From positions 6,976,501 through 7,040,500 of the forward strand of contig NZ_CP108462.1 of the NCBI RefSeq assembly GCF_036226365.1: a stretch of 64,000 nucleotides of DNA. Reading direction: 5' to 3'. A program made the translations under genes and the position numbers. Origin of the DNA: Streptomyces sp. NBC_01262. Its GTDB lineage: Bacteria; Actinomycetota; Actinomycetes; Streptomycetales; Streptomycetaceae. Below the pieces are notes generated by a model that searched no databases, was not told the DNA's origin, and was given only the letters and a program-made list of their open reading frames with translations. Positions 1 to 9,100 of the stretch are shown here, in pieces; positions within the stretch are counted from its first letter, which is position 1; every line of letters starts with the position of its first letter.

Positions 1-509
1 GGGTCCGCTCGGTGAACGCACTGGTGGAACGCCAGTTCAAAGGGGTGGACGACCAGCCGGTCCTCAAACGGGAGACGGCCGCGACGCTCACGGGAGCGGC
101 GCAGGAGGCGGCGGACAACGGCGGACTCGTCCTGTACGTCTCCACGCAGCGGATCCTCGACGTACCGCTCCCGGCCTCCCTGCTGGTGACCCTCATGCCG
201 AGCGTCGGTGACGCGCTGGACGCCGCACGGGCGCTCGCGTCGGGGAGCGGGGAGATCGGGCTCAGGGACCTCGCCGCGGGCCGCTCGGTGAGAGCCCGCC
301 GCGAATCCCGGTCCAAGGAGTCCGCACAGCTCGGGTCGACCCTCACCGACACGCTGCTCCAGTACTACATACCCGTACCGGGCGAGCCCGAGATGCTCCT
401 GCTCAGCTTCGGCACCCCGTTGGAGCCGCTCGCGGACGCCATGGTCGAACTCTTCGACGCCGTCGCCGAGTCGGTGCGCCGGCCGGCACAGAACGGGGGA
501 GACGCATGA
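1..509 (+). CDS. T7SS-associated accessory protein, 5' partial
   Basis: The reading frame is open at the left edge (frame beginning at base 3), so the N-terminus is missing; the GTG at 12 is probably internal. About 168 residues are visible. No named domain is recognised. The C-terminal block (a Y-I-P-x-P-G turn, then a hydrophobic strand and a helix with L-A-D-A-M-V-E-L-F-D-A-V) recurs in the proteins at 2232-2828 and 3199-3867, so this is one of three members of a small family in the window. The stop overlaps the next ATG (ATGA at 506-509), placing it in an operon with a WXG100-like gene and a secreted multidomain protein. By position it may be a chaperone or structural accessory of type VII secretion; that is inference. 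Confidence 0.6.
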   Translation, partial: VRSVNALVERQFKGVDDQPVLKRETAATLTGAAQEAADNGGLVLYVSTQRILDVPLPASLLVTLMPSVGDALDAARALASGSGEIGLRDLAAGRSVRARRESRSKESAQLGSTLTDTLLQYYIPVPGEPEMLLLSFGTPLEPLADAMVELFDAVAESVRRPAQNGGDA

Positions 510-811
510 GCGAGAGCGGGATTCTGCGCGTGAGCACCGAGGATCTCAGGAACTCCGGGAGCGGACTCCGTTACGTGGCCACCGAGTTCGAGGGCCTCGA
601 CCGCATGGTGGACGCCTACGACGACACCGTGGGCCACGACAGACTCGCCGAGAAGCTGCGGGACTTCTCGGACAGCTGGAACGACAACCGCACCAAGATG
701 ATCGAGTCCATCAAGGGACTGGCCGAGTCCGCGATACAGGCGGCGGAGACCTACGAGCAGATCGACACCGAGCTGGTCGATGTCCTGCTCGGAAAGGGGG
801 ATGCCCAGTGA
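506..811 (+). CDS. WXG100-like small protein
   Basis: This is a 101-residue, almost entirely helical protein with a central F-S-D-S-W-N-D-N-R turn. Size and W-x-x turn between two helices fit the WXG100/ESX superfamily, whose members pair as helical hairpins and are exported by EccC/EssC-type systems. It aligns with the 102-residue protein at 3864-4172 around the shared W-[NK]-D-[NG]-R turn and following helix, so each effector module has one. Start ATG overlaps the preceding stop and its own stop overlaps the next GTG (GTGA at 808-811), indicating tight translational coupling. It probably acts as the secretion partner or targeting chaperone of the 475-residue protein downstream. Confidence 0.65.
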   Translation: MSESGILRVSTEDLRNSGSGLRYVATEFEGLDRMVDAYDDTVGHDRLAEKLRDFSDSWNDNRTKMIESIKGLAESAIQAAETYEQIDTELVDVLLGKGDAQ

Positions 812-2235
812 CCCGCCCTGGCAGTGACTGGCACCCGCTCGTCGAGGACGGCAGGGATCCCGTCCCCGGGGACCCCCAGGCGATCGAGGAGCTCTCCGGC
901 CGCCTGCGCGCCACCGCCGACACCATCACCGCGACCGCGCGGGCGCTGCGCCGTCTGAGCAACCTGGAGAGCTGGGACTCCGACGCGGGCAGGGAGTTCG
1001 CCGGGAAGGCGGGCGAGGTCGCCGACGACGTGAGCAAGGCGTACAGCCGCTATGACACGGCGGCCAGTGCGCTGACGCAGTACCGCAGCGACCTGGAAGG
1101 CATCCAGCGCGAGGCGGAGTCCCTGCGCCGTCAGGCGCAGGACGCCGACGCCGACCGCAGGACCGCACAGCAGCAGCTCGACGCCGCGCCCCCGCCGGAC
1201 CTGCAGGTCATCGGGCCGAGCGAGCGGGACGCCCATGAGGTGGCCGTCAGGAACGCCGACGCCCGGCTCGGCGAGGCCAGGCACAAGCTGGAAGGGCTAC
1301 GGGGACGCCACCGGGACGCGGGCAACGCGGCGGCCGGCCGGATCGAGACGGCGATGGACGCCGACGATCTCAACGACAGCTTCCTCGACGATCTGCGCGA
1401 CGCCCTCAAGGTGATCTCCAAGATCTGCGGGATCATCGCCACGGTGTGCGGGATCCTCTCGCTCCTCGTGGGCTGGATCCCGGTCATCGGGCAGGCCCTC
1501 GCCGCCGTGCTGGGGACGATCGCGCTGATCGCCTCGGCGATCTCGCTGGTGTGCAACATCCTGCTGTGGATCAATGGCGACGCCTCCTGGCAGGACGTGG
1601 CGTGGGACGCCATCAGCGTCGCCTCGTTCGGGGTCGGCCGGCTCTTCGGCGGTGCGGCGAAGCTCTCCCGGCTGGCGGCCCGCAGCAAGGCGTGGGAGGC
1701 CGCGAAGGGCCTCGCCCGGGTCCGTAACCCCGGCATGAACTCCGCGGCCATCCGCAACGTCACCCAGCAGCTCATGGGCGGCCCGAGGCAGGGCGCTCGC
1801 GCCTGGGAGACCCTCGGCCAGGCGCCCGGCGGCATTCTCAAGCCCTCCCGCCTGGGCGAGCTGTGGGGGCGTACCTACGGCAAGCTCGGTGACGAGATGA
1901 AGCAGTGGAACACCTTCACCAAGGAGGCCGTCAAGCTGGGCGCGGGCCGGACCACCCTGGGCGGATACCTCAACCAGTTGGGTGAGGCGGGCAAGCTGCA
2001 GAACGTCGAGAGGGCGGTCTTCGGGCACGGCGCGGACGGCGCCGCCGCCCTGGCGCTGGCCCGGCAGGGCACCGTACAGGACCTGATCGCCGTCAACGCC
2101 ACGGCTGTCGGCTCGTTCGCCGACTCCAAGCAGGCCGCCGGTCTGCTCGGCGACCTCGGCAGCAGCGACGGCTTCACCGGCTACTTCCTCGGCCGCTCCG
2201 ACCTCGACGTGACCGCCGACGGCGGCAACGGGTGA
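808..2235 (+). CDS. T7SS-type secreted multidomain protein
   Basis: 475 residues, GTG start. The N-terminal ~100 residues form a WXG-like helical hairpin with Trp56 in S-W-D-S. A coiled-coil stretch to about residue 190 follows, then a very hydrophobic segment (about residues 198-258, with Gly/Pro turns) that looks like a hairpin membrane segment. The C-terminal ~200 residues carry no toxin motif I recognise. The layout matches LXG/WXG-headed T7SS effectors and parallels the 503-residue protein at 4451-5962, which does have a recognisable enzyme domain. It overlaps its neighbours by 4 bp on both sides. It may be an effector with an unknown C-terminal domain, or a degenerate one. Confidence 0.6.
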   Translation: MTRPGSDWHPLVEDGRDPVPGDPQAIEELSGRLRATADTITATARALRRLSNLESWDSDAGREFAGKAGEVADDVSKAYSRYDTAASALTQYRSDLEGIQREAESLRRQAQDADADRRTAQQQLDAAPPPDLQVIGPSERDAHEVAVRNADARLGEARHKLEGLRGRHRDAGNAAAGRIETAMDADDLNDSFLDDLRDALKVISKICGIIATVCGILSLLVGWIPVIGQALAAVLGTIALIASAISLVCNILLWINGDASWQDVAWDAISVASFGVGRLFGGAAKLSRLAARSKAWEAAKGLARVRNPGMNSAAIRNVTQQLMGGPRQGARAWETLGQAPGGILKPSRLGELWGRTYGKLGDEMKQWNTFTKEAVKLGAGRTTLGGYLNQLGEAGKLQNVERAVFGHGADGAAALALARQGTVQDLIAVNATAVGSFADSKQAAGLLGDLGSSDGFTGYFLGRSDLDVTADGGNG

Positions 2236-2828
2236 CGGCGCGCTGGAGTTCGTGCACGGTCGACCTGCCCAATCCGGAACAGTGGCTGCCGATCGACCTC
2301 GGTCCGCGCGCGCCGGAGGACTGGGCGGTCACCACGGCGGCGCGGGCGATGGGCGCGGGCGCCCCACCGGAGTTCGTGACGGCGATGGCGGAGGATCTGG
2401 CCTGGTACCGGGCGGTGGCGTCGAACCGCCGGGCGGTGCTCGCCGCCGGGTACCGGACCGGGGCTCTGGAGCCCGTCATCGCCTTCCTGCACGTGGCCGG
2501 CATCGAGGCGCCGGAGGGCGGCGGCGTGGTGGCGGAACTGGAGCGGACGTTCCGGTCGCCCCGGCCCTACGTCCTAGGCCCGACGGACGTGAGCACCGTA
2601 CGCCTGGGCGCGGGCACCGCGGTCCGTGTCCGGGAGCTGGCCGGCAGCCCCGCCGACAGCACGTCCGCCGAGGTCATGGAGTACGTCACGCACTATGTCG
2701 TCCCCGAGGGCATCGGCGGCACCGTGATCGAAGTGACCCTCACCTGGGGCTCCCTGGCCCTGGGCCCGGAGTTCTCCGAACTCGCGGACGCCGTGGCCGG
2801 ATCCCTCACCGTCACCGTCGCCGGGTGA
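2232..2828 (+). CDS. T7SS-associated accessory/immunity-like protein
   Basis: 198 residues, GTG start overlapping the stop of the upstream secreted protein. No signal peptide or TM segment. The C-terminal third (Y-V-V-P-E-G turn, strand, then L-A-D-A-V-A-G-S helix) resembles the corresponding parts of the partial protein at the left edge and of 3199-3867. The first half (residues ~1-90) is different. Lying directly downstream of an effector-like gene, it could be the immunity protein, but family resemblance to genes upstream of effectors favours a secretion accessory. Its 3' end converges with the opposing module, with only 7 bp between stops. Confidence 0.5.
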   Translation: MTARWSSCTVDLPNPEQWLPIDLGPRAPEDWAVTTAARAMGAGAPPEFVTAMAEDLAWYRAVASNRRAVLAAGYRTGALEPVIAFLHVAGIEAPEGGGVVAELERTFRSPRPYVLGPTDVSTVRLGAGTAVRVRELAGSPADSTSAEVMEYVTHYVVPEGIGGTVIEVTLTWGSLALGPEFSELADAVAGSLTVTVAG

Positions 2829-2835
2829 TGCCTGC

Positions 2836-3138
2836 TCAGCCGCCCTGCAGACCCTTTGCCAGCTGCTCGTCCGCCTGCTGGAAGGCCGAGGCCGCGCTCT
2901 CCAGGTACTGGCCCATGCCGTCGAGACCCTCGATGGTCTTGGCCGCCCCGGTGCTGAACTCGTTGTAGGACTGGTCGAACTGCTTCGACGCGCGGTCCGT
3001 GACGAAACCGCCGTTCACCAGGTTCTGGACCAGCTTCTGCAACTGGCCGAGCTTCTCCTGGATCTCGGCCTGGCCGCTGCGCAGTTGCTTGGCGGCGTCC
3101 TGCATCTCCTGGTAAGTGACGCTGACGTTCTGGCCCAT
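2836..3138 (-). CDS. WXG100 family protein lacking the Trp
   Basis: The chosen ATG at 3138 gives 100 residues, the classic WXG100 length, and has AGGTGAGG 7 bp upstream; the longer GTG start at 3150 would sit on that ribosome site. The protein is two long amphipathic helices joined by the turn L-V-N-G-G-F-V-T-D, where the usual W-x-G is replaced by N-G-G. The C-terminus (Y-L-E-S-A-A-S-A-F-Q-Q-A-D-E-Q-L) fits the Y-x-x-x-D/E export-signal style of ESX substrates. It lies last in a leftward operon. WXG100 proteins are both substrates and structural partners of T7SS; this is probably the EsxA/B-like partner. Confidence 0.75.
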   Translation of the reverse strand: MGQNVSVTYQEMQDAAKQLRSGQAEIQEKLGQLQKLVQNLVNGGFVTDRASKQFDQSYNEFSTGAAKTIEGLDGMGQYLESAASAFQQADEQLAKGLQGG

Positions 3139-3198
3139 GCGGAGCCTCACCTTCGTCGAGTCGCGCCGGTCGTACGTCGTACCTTATGATCCGTCAGT

Positions 3199-3867
3199 TT
3201 ACTGACCGGACCGGACGATCGCACCCGGTTCCTGTGCCACGAAACGGAACGTGGAAGTCACCGCGTCGAAGATGTCGAAGAAGGCTTCCGCCAGATCCAG
3301 TACCGGGCTGCTCGCTGAGACGAGCGCCACCTTGTCCCCGGTTCCCGGGAGCGGGATGAACGTCTGCATGAGCACGACGCGTACGGTCTTCGTGCTGCCC
3401 GGGAGCTCCACGTCCTCGATCCCGTACGTCCGCGCCGCCTGGCCGACTTCGGGGATCGCGACCATGGTGACCTTGCGCCACGTGTCGTTCTCCCGCCGCG
3501 CCACCTTCTCCCGCAGCGACCCGGCGACGGCCTCCGGAGCGGTGGGCAGGATCTTCCCCTCCGACGTCCGCGCACCGACCACCGAGACCGTCACCTGCGC
3601 GGAGACCGGCACGCCGTCGAAGCCCTGCGCCATGCAGCCGCAGTACACCGCCCCGCTGTCGTAGGCCTCACGTGCCGCCGAGCGCAGGAACCCGGTGATG
3701 ACGGACCGGTAATCCGCGAGCTCCGGGACCTCCCGGACACGGTCGTTGACCAGCCGCCGAATGGTGTCGTCCCGGCTCTCCGGCCGGATGTCGAACTCCC
3801 ACCACGACGCCGGCACCGTAATGCTGAAACCCCCGCGCTCAAGCGTCGTCGTCCGCACCCTGCTCAC
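3199..3867 (-). CDS. T7SS-associated accessory protein
   Basis: 222 residues, GTG start at 3867 overlapping the stop of the upstream WXG100-like gene (GTGA). It is the full-length relative of the truncated protein at the window's left edge: both have an R-R-L-V-x-x-R helix, a central strand-rich region and the F-I-P-L-P-G turn followed by L-A-E-A-F-F-D-I-F-D-A-V. No TM segment or signal peptide, so it is probably cytoplasmic. Conserved pairing with WXG100-like and effector genes in two modules suggests a chaperone-like role comparable in position to EspG or EsaE, though no sequence link to those is visible. Function unknown. Confidence 0.6.
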   Translation of the reverse strand: MSRVRTTTLERGGFSITVPASWWEFDIRPESRDDTIRRLVNDRVREVPELADYRSVITGFLRSAAREAYDSGAVYCGCMAQGFDGVPVSAQVTVSVVGARTSEGKILPTAPEAVAGSLREKVARRENDTWRKVTMVAIPEVGQAARTYGIEDVELPGSTKTVRVVLMQTFIPLPGTGDKVALVSASSPVLDLAEAFFDIFDAVTSTFRFVAQEPGAIVRSGQ

Positions 3868-4172
3868 GCCTGCTGCCCACCCTCCACCGACTGCTCAAGC
3901 TGCCTGGCCACGTCGTCGTCCACTTTCCGGATCTCCTGCACGACCTGCTCGGCCATCCTCGCCAGCCCGTCGAGATGGCCGTCGATCTCCGCGCGCCCGT
4001 CCTTCCAGTTGCCCTCGAAGCCGTCCAGCGCGCCCGCCACCTCCCCGGACCCCAGGTCGCCCTCGTAGTCGTCGAACATGGACCGGGTCCCGTTCATCCG
4101 CTCCCTGATCGACTTCAGCTGCGAGGCGAACGCCTCCAGGCCGTCGAGGTCGACGGAAAGACGGTCAGGCAT
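3864..4172 (-). CDS. WXG100-like small protein
   Basis: 102 residues from ATG 4172. Starts further upstream are rejected because they would read through the neighbouring gene. The protein is helical with the turn F-E-G-N-W-K-D-G-R and aligns with the 101-residue protein at 506-811. Its start overlaps the stop of the probable immunity gene by 8 bp and its end overlaps the 222-residue gene, so the order is effector, immunity, WXG100-like, accessory, WXG100. Likely the targeting partner of the 503-residue effector. Confidence 0.65.
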   Translation of the reverse strand: MPDRLSVDLDGLEAFASQLKSIRERMNGTRSMFDDYEGDLGSGEVAGALDGFEGNWKDGRAEIDGHLDGLARMAEQVVQEIRKVDDDVARQLEQSVEGGQQA

Positions 4173-4458
4173 CACGACCCTCCTCAGGTTCGTCGGAGGC
4201 GTCCGGCGGCATGGCGAAGATGATCCTGCGTGCCTCGTGGAAAGCCAGTACGGCTCGAAAAAGCGGCCGCTGATCTCCGTAGAATCCGTACTTCCGAGCG
4301 TAATTATCATCGTAGGAAACGGTCGTGAGCTTGGCCTCTTGGATACTGAAGGCGTACTGCTCGGTCTTTCCCGTCCTCGACTTGAGGGTAATGCTGTAGT
4401 CCGTGTCGGATGTCGCAGTAATTCCTGCAAGAGTCAACTCGTACTCTTGATCAGCCAT
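4165..4458 (-). CDS. Probable immunity protein for the papain-like effector
   Basis: 97 residues from ATG 4458. It begins 5 bp inside the 3' end of the effector gene and has no recognisable domain: a strand-rich first half, then Y-D-D-N-Y-A-R-K-Y-G-F-Y and an acidic tail. Its base composition is clearly more AT-rich than the rest of the window, as is the end of the effector gene, which is typical of toxin tip/immunity pairs that are exchanged together. Direct position after a T7SS effector with a peptidase domain is the main argument for an immunity role. Biochemical function is not otherwise supported. Confidence 0.55.
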   Translation of the reverse strand: MADQEYELTLAGITATSDTDYSITLKSRTGKTEQYAFSIQEAKLTTVSYDDNYARKYGFYGDQRPLFRAVLAFHEARRIIFAMPPDASDEPEEGRDA

Positions 4459-5962
4459 GTTGAACAACCGCCTTTTCTGTCCAGTGGTTGAGGAAGTCGT
4501 CAAGCTCCACCGAGTACGAACTTCCTTCCCACGGGTCGTGGATCTTCACGCGGCCGAGGTCGTCCAAGCCGTCCACCACCACCATGTGGTGCATATTCCC
4601 CTGGTTGACGATGTGGCCGACGTCAGTGCTGATCAGTACCTCCGCTCCCCATGGCTGTCCCATGTCGTTCAGTACGCGGAATGTGTCTGCGGGTTCTCCG
4701 CCGACCGAGATCATTCCGCCGATCCACGACTGGCCGGTCGTCTCGCGCAACTCCCTGGCCAGAGTCTCGGCATCCGACGGGACGCCGATCCTTGCCATCA
4801 GGTCGGCTTCGGTGAGTCTCCCACGGGACAGAACCTCACCCGCGGCGGATACGCAGGACAAGGGCTGTGACTGGCGTACGACCGTCCCCGGTACCTCGCC
4901 ATGGATGGGCCATTCAGGGGCGGCGGCACCGACCGGCACATCGTCCGCGGTTCGTGCCAGGCGCAGACCGTTCGCCATTTCACCCAGTCCGCCTTTCATG
5001 CCCTTCAGGCCGCCCTTGGCGAGTTTGAGCAGGCCACCCGCCGTCGTCAGCCCCTTGAAGCCCGGGATGCAGTCGAGGGCGGCGAACAGCACGTCCCACA
5101 GGGAGGCTTTGCCGTCGGCGTACTTCATGAGGGTGTCCGCCAGGACGACCAGGGCCGCGGCGAGGACGAGCCAGGCGAGGGGGCCGCCGATGATCATGAC
5201 GATGACGCCGAGGACGGCGACGACGACCTTGCAGACGGCGACGATCTCGTCCCAGTGGTCGGCCACGAAGTCGACGGCCTTCTCGTACCAGGCCTTGTTC
5301 TGGATGCCGGCGTCGGAGGCGTCGTCTATCGCGCGCTTGGCGGTGTGCGCCGCGTTGTCGCGCAGTCCGCGTGCCTCCTCGGCCAGTTGCTTGGCCGCGT
5401 TCAGCATGGCCTGGGCGGAGCCGACCGCGGACTGGGCGGAGCGCTGGGAGGCCTGGGCCTCGTTGGCGTTGCGGGTGGCGGCGCGGACCTGGTCGGGGGT
5501 CGGGGGCGGGATATCCGGCCGGCTGCCGTTCTGCTGGTACTGCTCGGACTGGGCGTTGGCCCGGTCGACCCAGTCGGTCGCGGAATTGAGTTGGGACTGG
5601 GCGGAGTTGAGGTCGGCGCGGGCCTGGCGGCCCTGCTCCAGGGCGCGGTCGGCGTCGCCCTGGGCCTGTTGGAGCTTGGGCCAGTAGGCGGCGAGGGCGT
5701 CCCCGCACAGGCGGTAGGAGCGCTCCAGCTTGTCCAGTTCGCCGGGCAGGTCGTCGAATTGACTGCGGTACTCGTCCGCGGTCAGGCCGGTCCAGCTCTG
5801 CACCGCGCTGTCCCCGGACAGCCCGCGTATGGAGCGCAGTGCCGCGCCGACGTCGTCGGCGAAGCCGTGGATGCGCTGGGCGAGGCCCAGCACCTGGACC
5901 GGGTCCCCTGGTGTCGGGTCCCCGTCAAGATCCAGGACGTACCAGTCCGTCGGTCGTCCCAT
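4451..5962 (-). CDS. T7SS effector with C-terminal papain-like (C39-like) peptidase
   Basis: 503 residues from ATG 5962 (M-G-R-P-T-D-W). Residues 1-95 form a WXG-type hairpin with W57-T-G59; 96-230 are Gln/Ala-rich coiled coil; 233-277 are a strong hydrophobic membrane hairpin; 300-345 are Gly/Lys-rich. The C-terminal ~145 residues look like a papain-fold/C39-type peptidase: Gln363/Gln365 before nucleophile Cys370 (Q-P-L-S-C-V-S-A-A), His458/459 (M-H-H-M-V-V-V-D) and Asp476 (K-I-H-D-P-W). Such tips occur as deamidase or protease toxins and as processing peptidases. With WXG head, membrane hairpin and an adjacent small gene, an antibacterial or anti-eukaryotic T7SS toxin is most likely. Confidence 0.7.
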   Translation of the reverse strand: MGRPTDWYVLDLDGDPTPGDPVQVLGLAQRIHGFADDVGAALRSIRGLSGDSAVQSWTGLTADEYRSQFDDLPGELDKLERSYRLCGDALAAYWPKLQQAQGDADRALEQGRQARADLNSAQSQLNSATDWVDRANAQSEQYQQNGSRPDIPPPTPDQVRAATRNANEAQASQRSAQSAVGSAQAMLNAAKQLAEEARGLRDNAAHTAKRAIDDASDAGIQNKAWYEKAVDFVADHWDEIVAVCKVVVAVLGVIVMIIGGPLAWLVLAAALVVLADTLMKYADGKASLWDVLFAALDCIPGFKGLTTAGGLLKLAKGGLKGMKGGLGEMANGLRLARTADDVPVGAAAPEWPIHGEVPGTVVRQSQPLSCVSAAGEVLSRGRLTEADLMARIGVPSDAETLARELRETTGQSWIGGMISVGGEPADTFRVLNDMGQPWGAEVLISTDVGHIVNQGNMHHMVVVDGLDDLGRVKIHDPWEGSSYSVELDDFLNHWTEKAVVQHG

Positions 5963-6131
5963 GCGATACCCCCGTACGCGCCGGTCTCGCGTCTCAACTT
6001 CCCTGCCGGCGACGGCAATCCACACCATAGGGCGAGGGTTTGTCGGGAGGAAAGGTGCCGGATCGTCAGGCCCCTGTTGCATGATTACTGCCCAGAGCGG
6101 CCACGGCACCGAGGTCTCAAGGGGAACCCCA
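5963..6131 (+). promoter_or_regulatory. Divergent promoter region, effector module / EccC
   Basis: 169 bp separate the divergent starts of the effector operon (5962, minus) and the EccC-like gene (6132, plus). This is the only space for promoters of both units. No convincing -35/-10 pair or palindrome was picked out by eye, except GGGGAACCCC at 6121-6130, which overlaps the ribosome site of the plus-strand gene. Confidence 0.4.
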
Positions 6132-9100
6132 GTGGAACTGCAGCTCAGTGTCATCGACCCGGTCCGCGATGACCGCATGGACATGCTGGTCGAGGCGGAT
6201 CCGGCGGCGCCGGTGGGGGCGCTCGCCGCGGAGATCGCGCACCGCCTCGGCAGGTCCGACGACGGGCAGGGCCCGCCGGCCCTGCACATCAACGGCTTCC
6301 GGCTCGATCCCGAGGTGCCGCTCGATGCCTCTCCGGTCCGTGACGGAGCGCTGGTCAGTCTCGGTACGCCCGCCGCGTGCCCGCCCCCGCAGGCCCAGGG
6401 GCTGGTCGAGGTGCGTGTCGTGGGCGGGCCCGACGCGGGCGGCGTGCACCGGCTCGGGCCGGGGGTGGCTGTGGTCGGCAGCGGGCCCGACGCGTGGATA
6501 CGGCTGGCGGACAGCGCGCTGCCGCTGCTGGCGGCCGAGGTGGATGTGGCCGTGGACGGCGGCGTGACCGTACGTCCCGTCTTCGGCAGTTCGGCGACGC
6601 TGGACGGCGAGCAGCTCACCGAGGAGCGCTCGTGGCGGCCGGGCGGTGTGGTGGCGGTGGGGAACACCCTGCTGGAGCTCAGGACGCCGGCGTTCCCCGA
6701 CACCGCGCTCAGGCCCTCGGAGGACGGCACCGGCCTGGACTACAACCGCCCGCCGCGGATCACGCCGCCGCCGCGCAGGACCAAGTTCCAGCTGCCGCAG
6801 GAGCCCAGGCAGTCCGACGCCCGGCCGCTGCCCTGGGTGATGGCCCTCACGCCGCTCATCGGCGCCGTCACCATGGCACTGGTGATGAACCGGATGACCT
6901 TCCTGCTGCTCGCCCTGCTGAGCCCGGTCGCCCTGATCGGCAACCACTTCTACGACCGCAGGAACGGCAAGAAGTCGTACCGCACGACGGTGGCCGCGTA
7001 CGAGAAGCAGAAGGCGTCCATCGAGAGCCAGGCCCGCAGGGCGATGGCCGAGGAGACCCGCGCACGCCGTGACGGCGCGCCCGACCCGGCCGCGCTGTTC
7101 GTCACCGCGACCGGGCCCACGCAGCACCTGTGGGAGCGCCGTCTTATCGACGAGGATCACGCTCTGCTCCGGGTCGGCACCGGCAGGCTGCCCTCGGAGG
7201 TGGAGGTCAACGACCCCAACAAGGAGGACCACCGGCGCGGCGAGGCCCGTGACCTGACGGACGTGCCCGTCACCGTGGCGCTGCGCACCCATGGCGTGCT
7301 CGGGGTCGCGGGCCGCGGCGAGCTGCCGCGCGCCATCGGCCGCTGGCTCGTCGCCCAGGCCGCAGTACTGCACAGTCCGGCCGACCTGTCCGTGTGCGTT
7401 CTGACCGATCCGAGCGGACGGCACTGCTGGGAGTGGGTGCGCTGGCTTCCGCACGCCCGCGCCCGGGAGGGCCAGAGCGCCGTCGCGCTGCTGGGCACCG
7501 ACACGGACAGCGTGGCGCGCCGGATCAGTGAGCTGCTCGCCGCCGTGGCCGCCCGGCAGGACGCGTGGCGCGAGGCGGGCGGCGGCCCGAACCAGGCCTG
7601 GAGCGGCCCGTCCGTGCTGGTCGTCCTGGACGGCTCGCGCCGGCTGCGGGCGCTGCCCGGGCTGACCCAGATCCTGCGCGAGGGGCCACGCGTCGGCGTT
7701 CACCTCATCTGCCTCGACGCGGACCGCCGTCTGCTCCCGGAGGAGTGCCGCGCACTCGTCGAGGAGGACCACTTCGGGCTGTTGCAGGTCTCCCAGGCCG
7801 GCCAGGAGCCGGTGGTGTCGGTGCGGCCGGACTGCGTGAGCCCCCAGTGGTGCGAGCAGGTGGCCCGCGCCATGGCCCCGATGCGGGATGTGAGCGGCGA
7901 CGAGGGCGGGGCGCTCCCCGATGCCTGCCGTCTGCTCGATCTGATCGGGATGGAACCGCCGGCCTCCGGTGCGATATCGGCGCTGTGGACCATGGGCGGG
8001 CGGAGCACGACCGCCGTCGTGGGCGCGTCGTTCGACGGGCCGTTCGCCATCGACCTGGTGCGCGACGGCCCGCACGGCCTGGTCGCGGGCACCACCGGCG
8101 CCGGTAAGTCGGAGCTGCTGCAGACCATCGTGGCCTCGCTCGCGGTGGCGAACCGGCCGGACGCCATGACCTTCGTACTCGTCGACTACAAGGGCGGCGC
8201 CGCGTTCAAGGACTGCGTCAAGCTGCCGCACACCGTCGGCATGGTCACCGACCTCGACACACACCTGGTGGAGCGTGCCCTGCAGTCGCTCGGCGCGGAA
8301 CTGAGGCGCCGTGAGCACATCCTGGCCCGGGCGGGGACGAAGGACCTGGAGGACTACCTCATCGCGATGCGCCGCGATCCCTCGCTCGCGCCGATGCCAC
8401 GACTGCTCATCGTGATCGACGAGTTCGCCTCGATGGCCCGCGAGCTGCCGGACTTCGTCACCGGCCTGGTCAACATCGCGCAGCGGGGCCGCTCGCTGGG
8501 CATCCACCTGATCCTCGCCACCCAGCGGCCGTCCGGTGTGGTCTCGCCCGAGATCCGCGCCAACACCAACCTGCGGATCGCGCTGCGCGTCACCGACGCC
8601 TCCGAGAGCCAGGACGTCATCGACGCCCCGGACGCGGGCCACATCGCCAAGAGCACGCCGGGACGCGCGTACGTACGCCTCGGGGCGTCCTCGCTGCTTC
8701 CCTTCCAGTCGGGCCGGGTCGGCGGCCGACGGCCCGGCCAGGTGGCCACCTCCACCGCCACGCCGTGGATCGTGCCGCTGGCCTGGGACGCCGTCGGCCG
8801 CCCCGCGCCCGAACGGCCCGCGGGCCGACGGCAGGACGAGGCCGACCTGCTGACCGACCTCGCCGTCCTGGTCGACGCGGTGAACGAGGCGAACACGCAG
8901 CTCGGCATCCCGCCGCAGCACAGCCCCTGGCTCCCGGCACTTCCCGAGGCGACCGTCCTGGACGAGCTCGGCCCGCCGGCCGCGCCGTCCCGCGACGGCC
9001 TGGTCCCGGCCCCCTACGCGGTGGACGACCTGCCCGGCGAGCAGGCACGCCGCGTCGCGGCGATCGATCTGACCGGCTTCGGCCACCTGATGATCGCGGG

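Noticed and set aside
5829-6131. Longer N-terminus for the EccC-like protein
   Set aside because: The extension lies antisense to the start of the divergent effector gene and is Arg/Ser-rich; GTG 6132 has a ribosome site and starts the conserved region.
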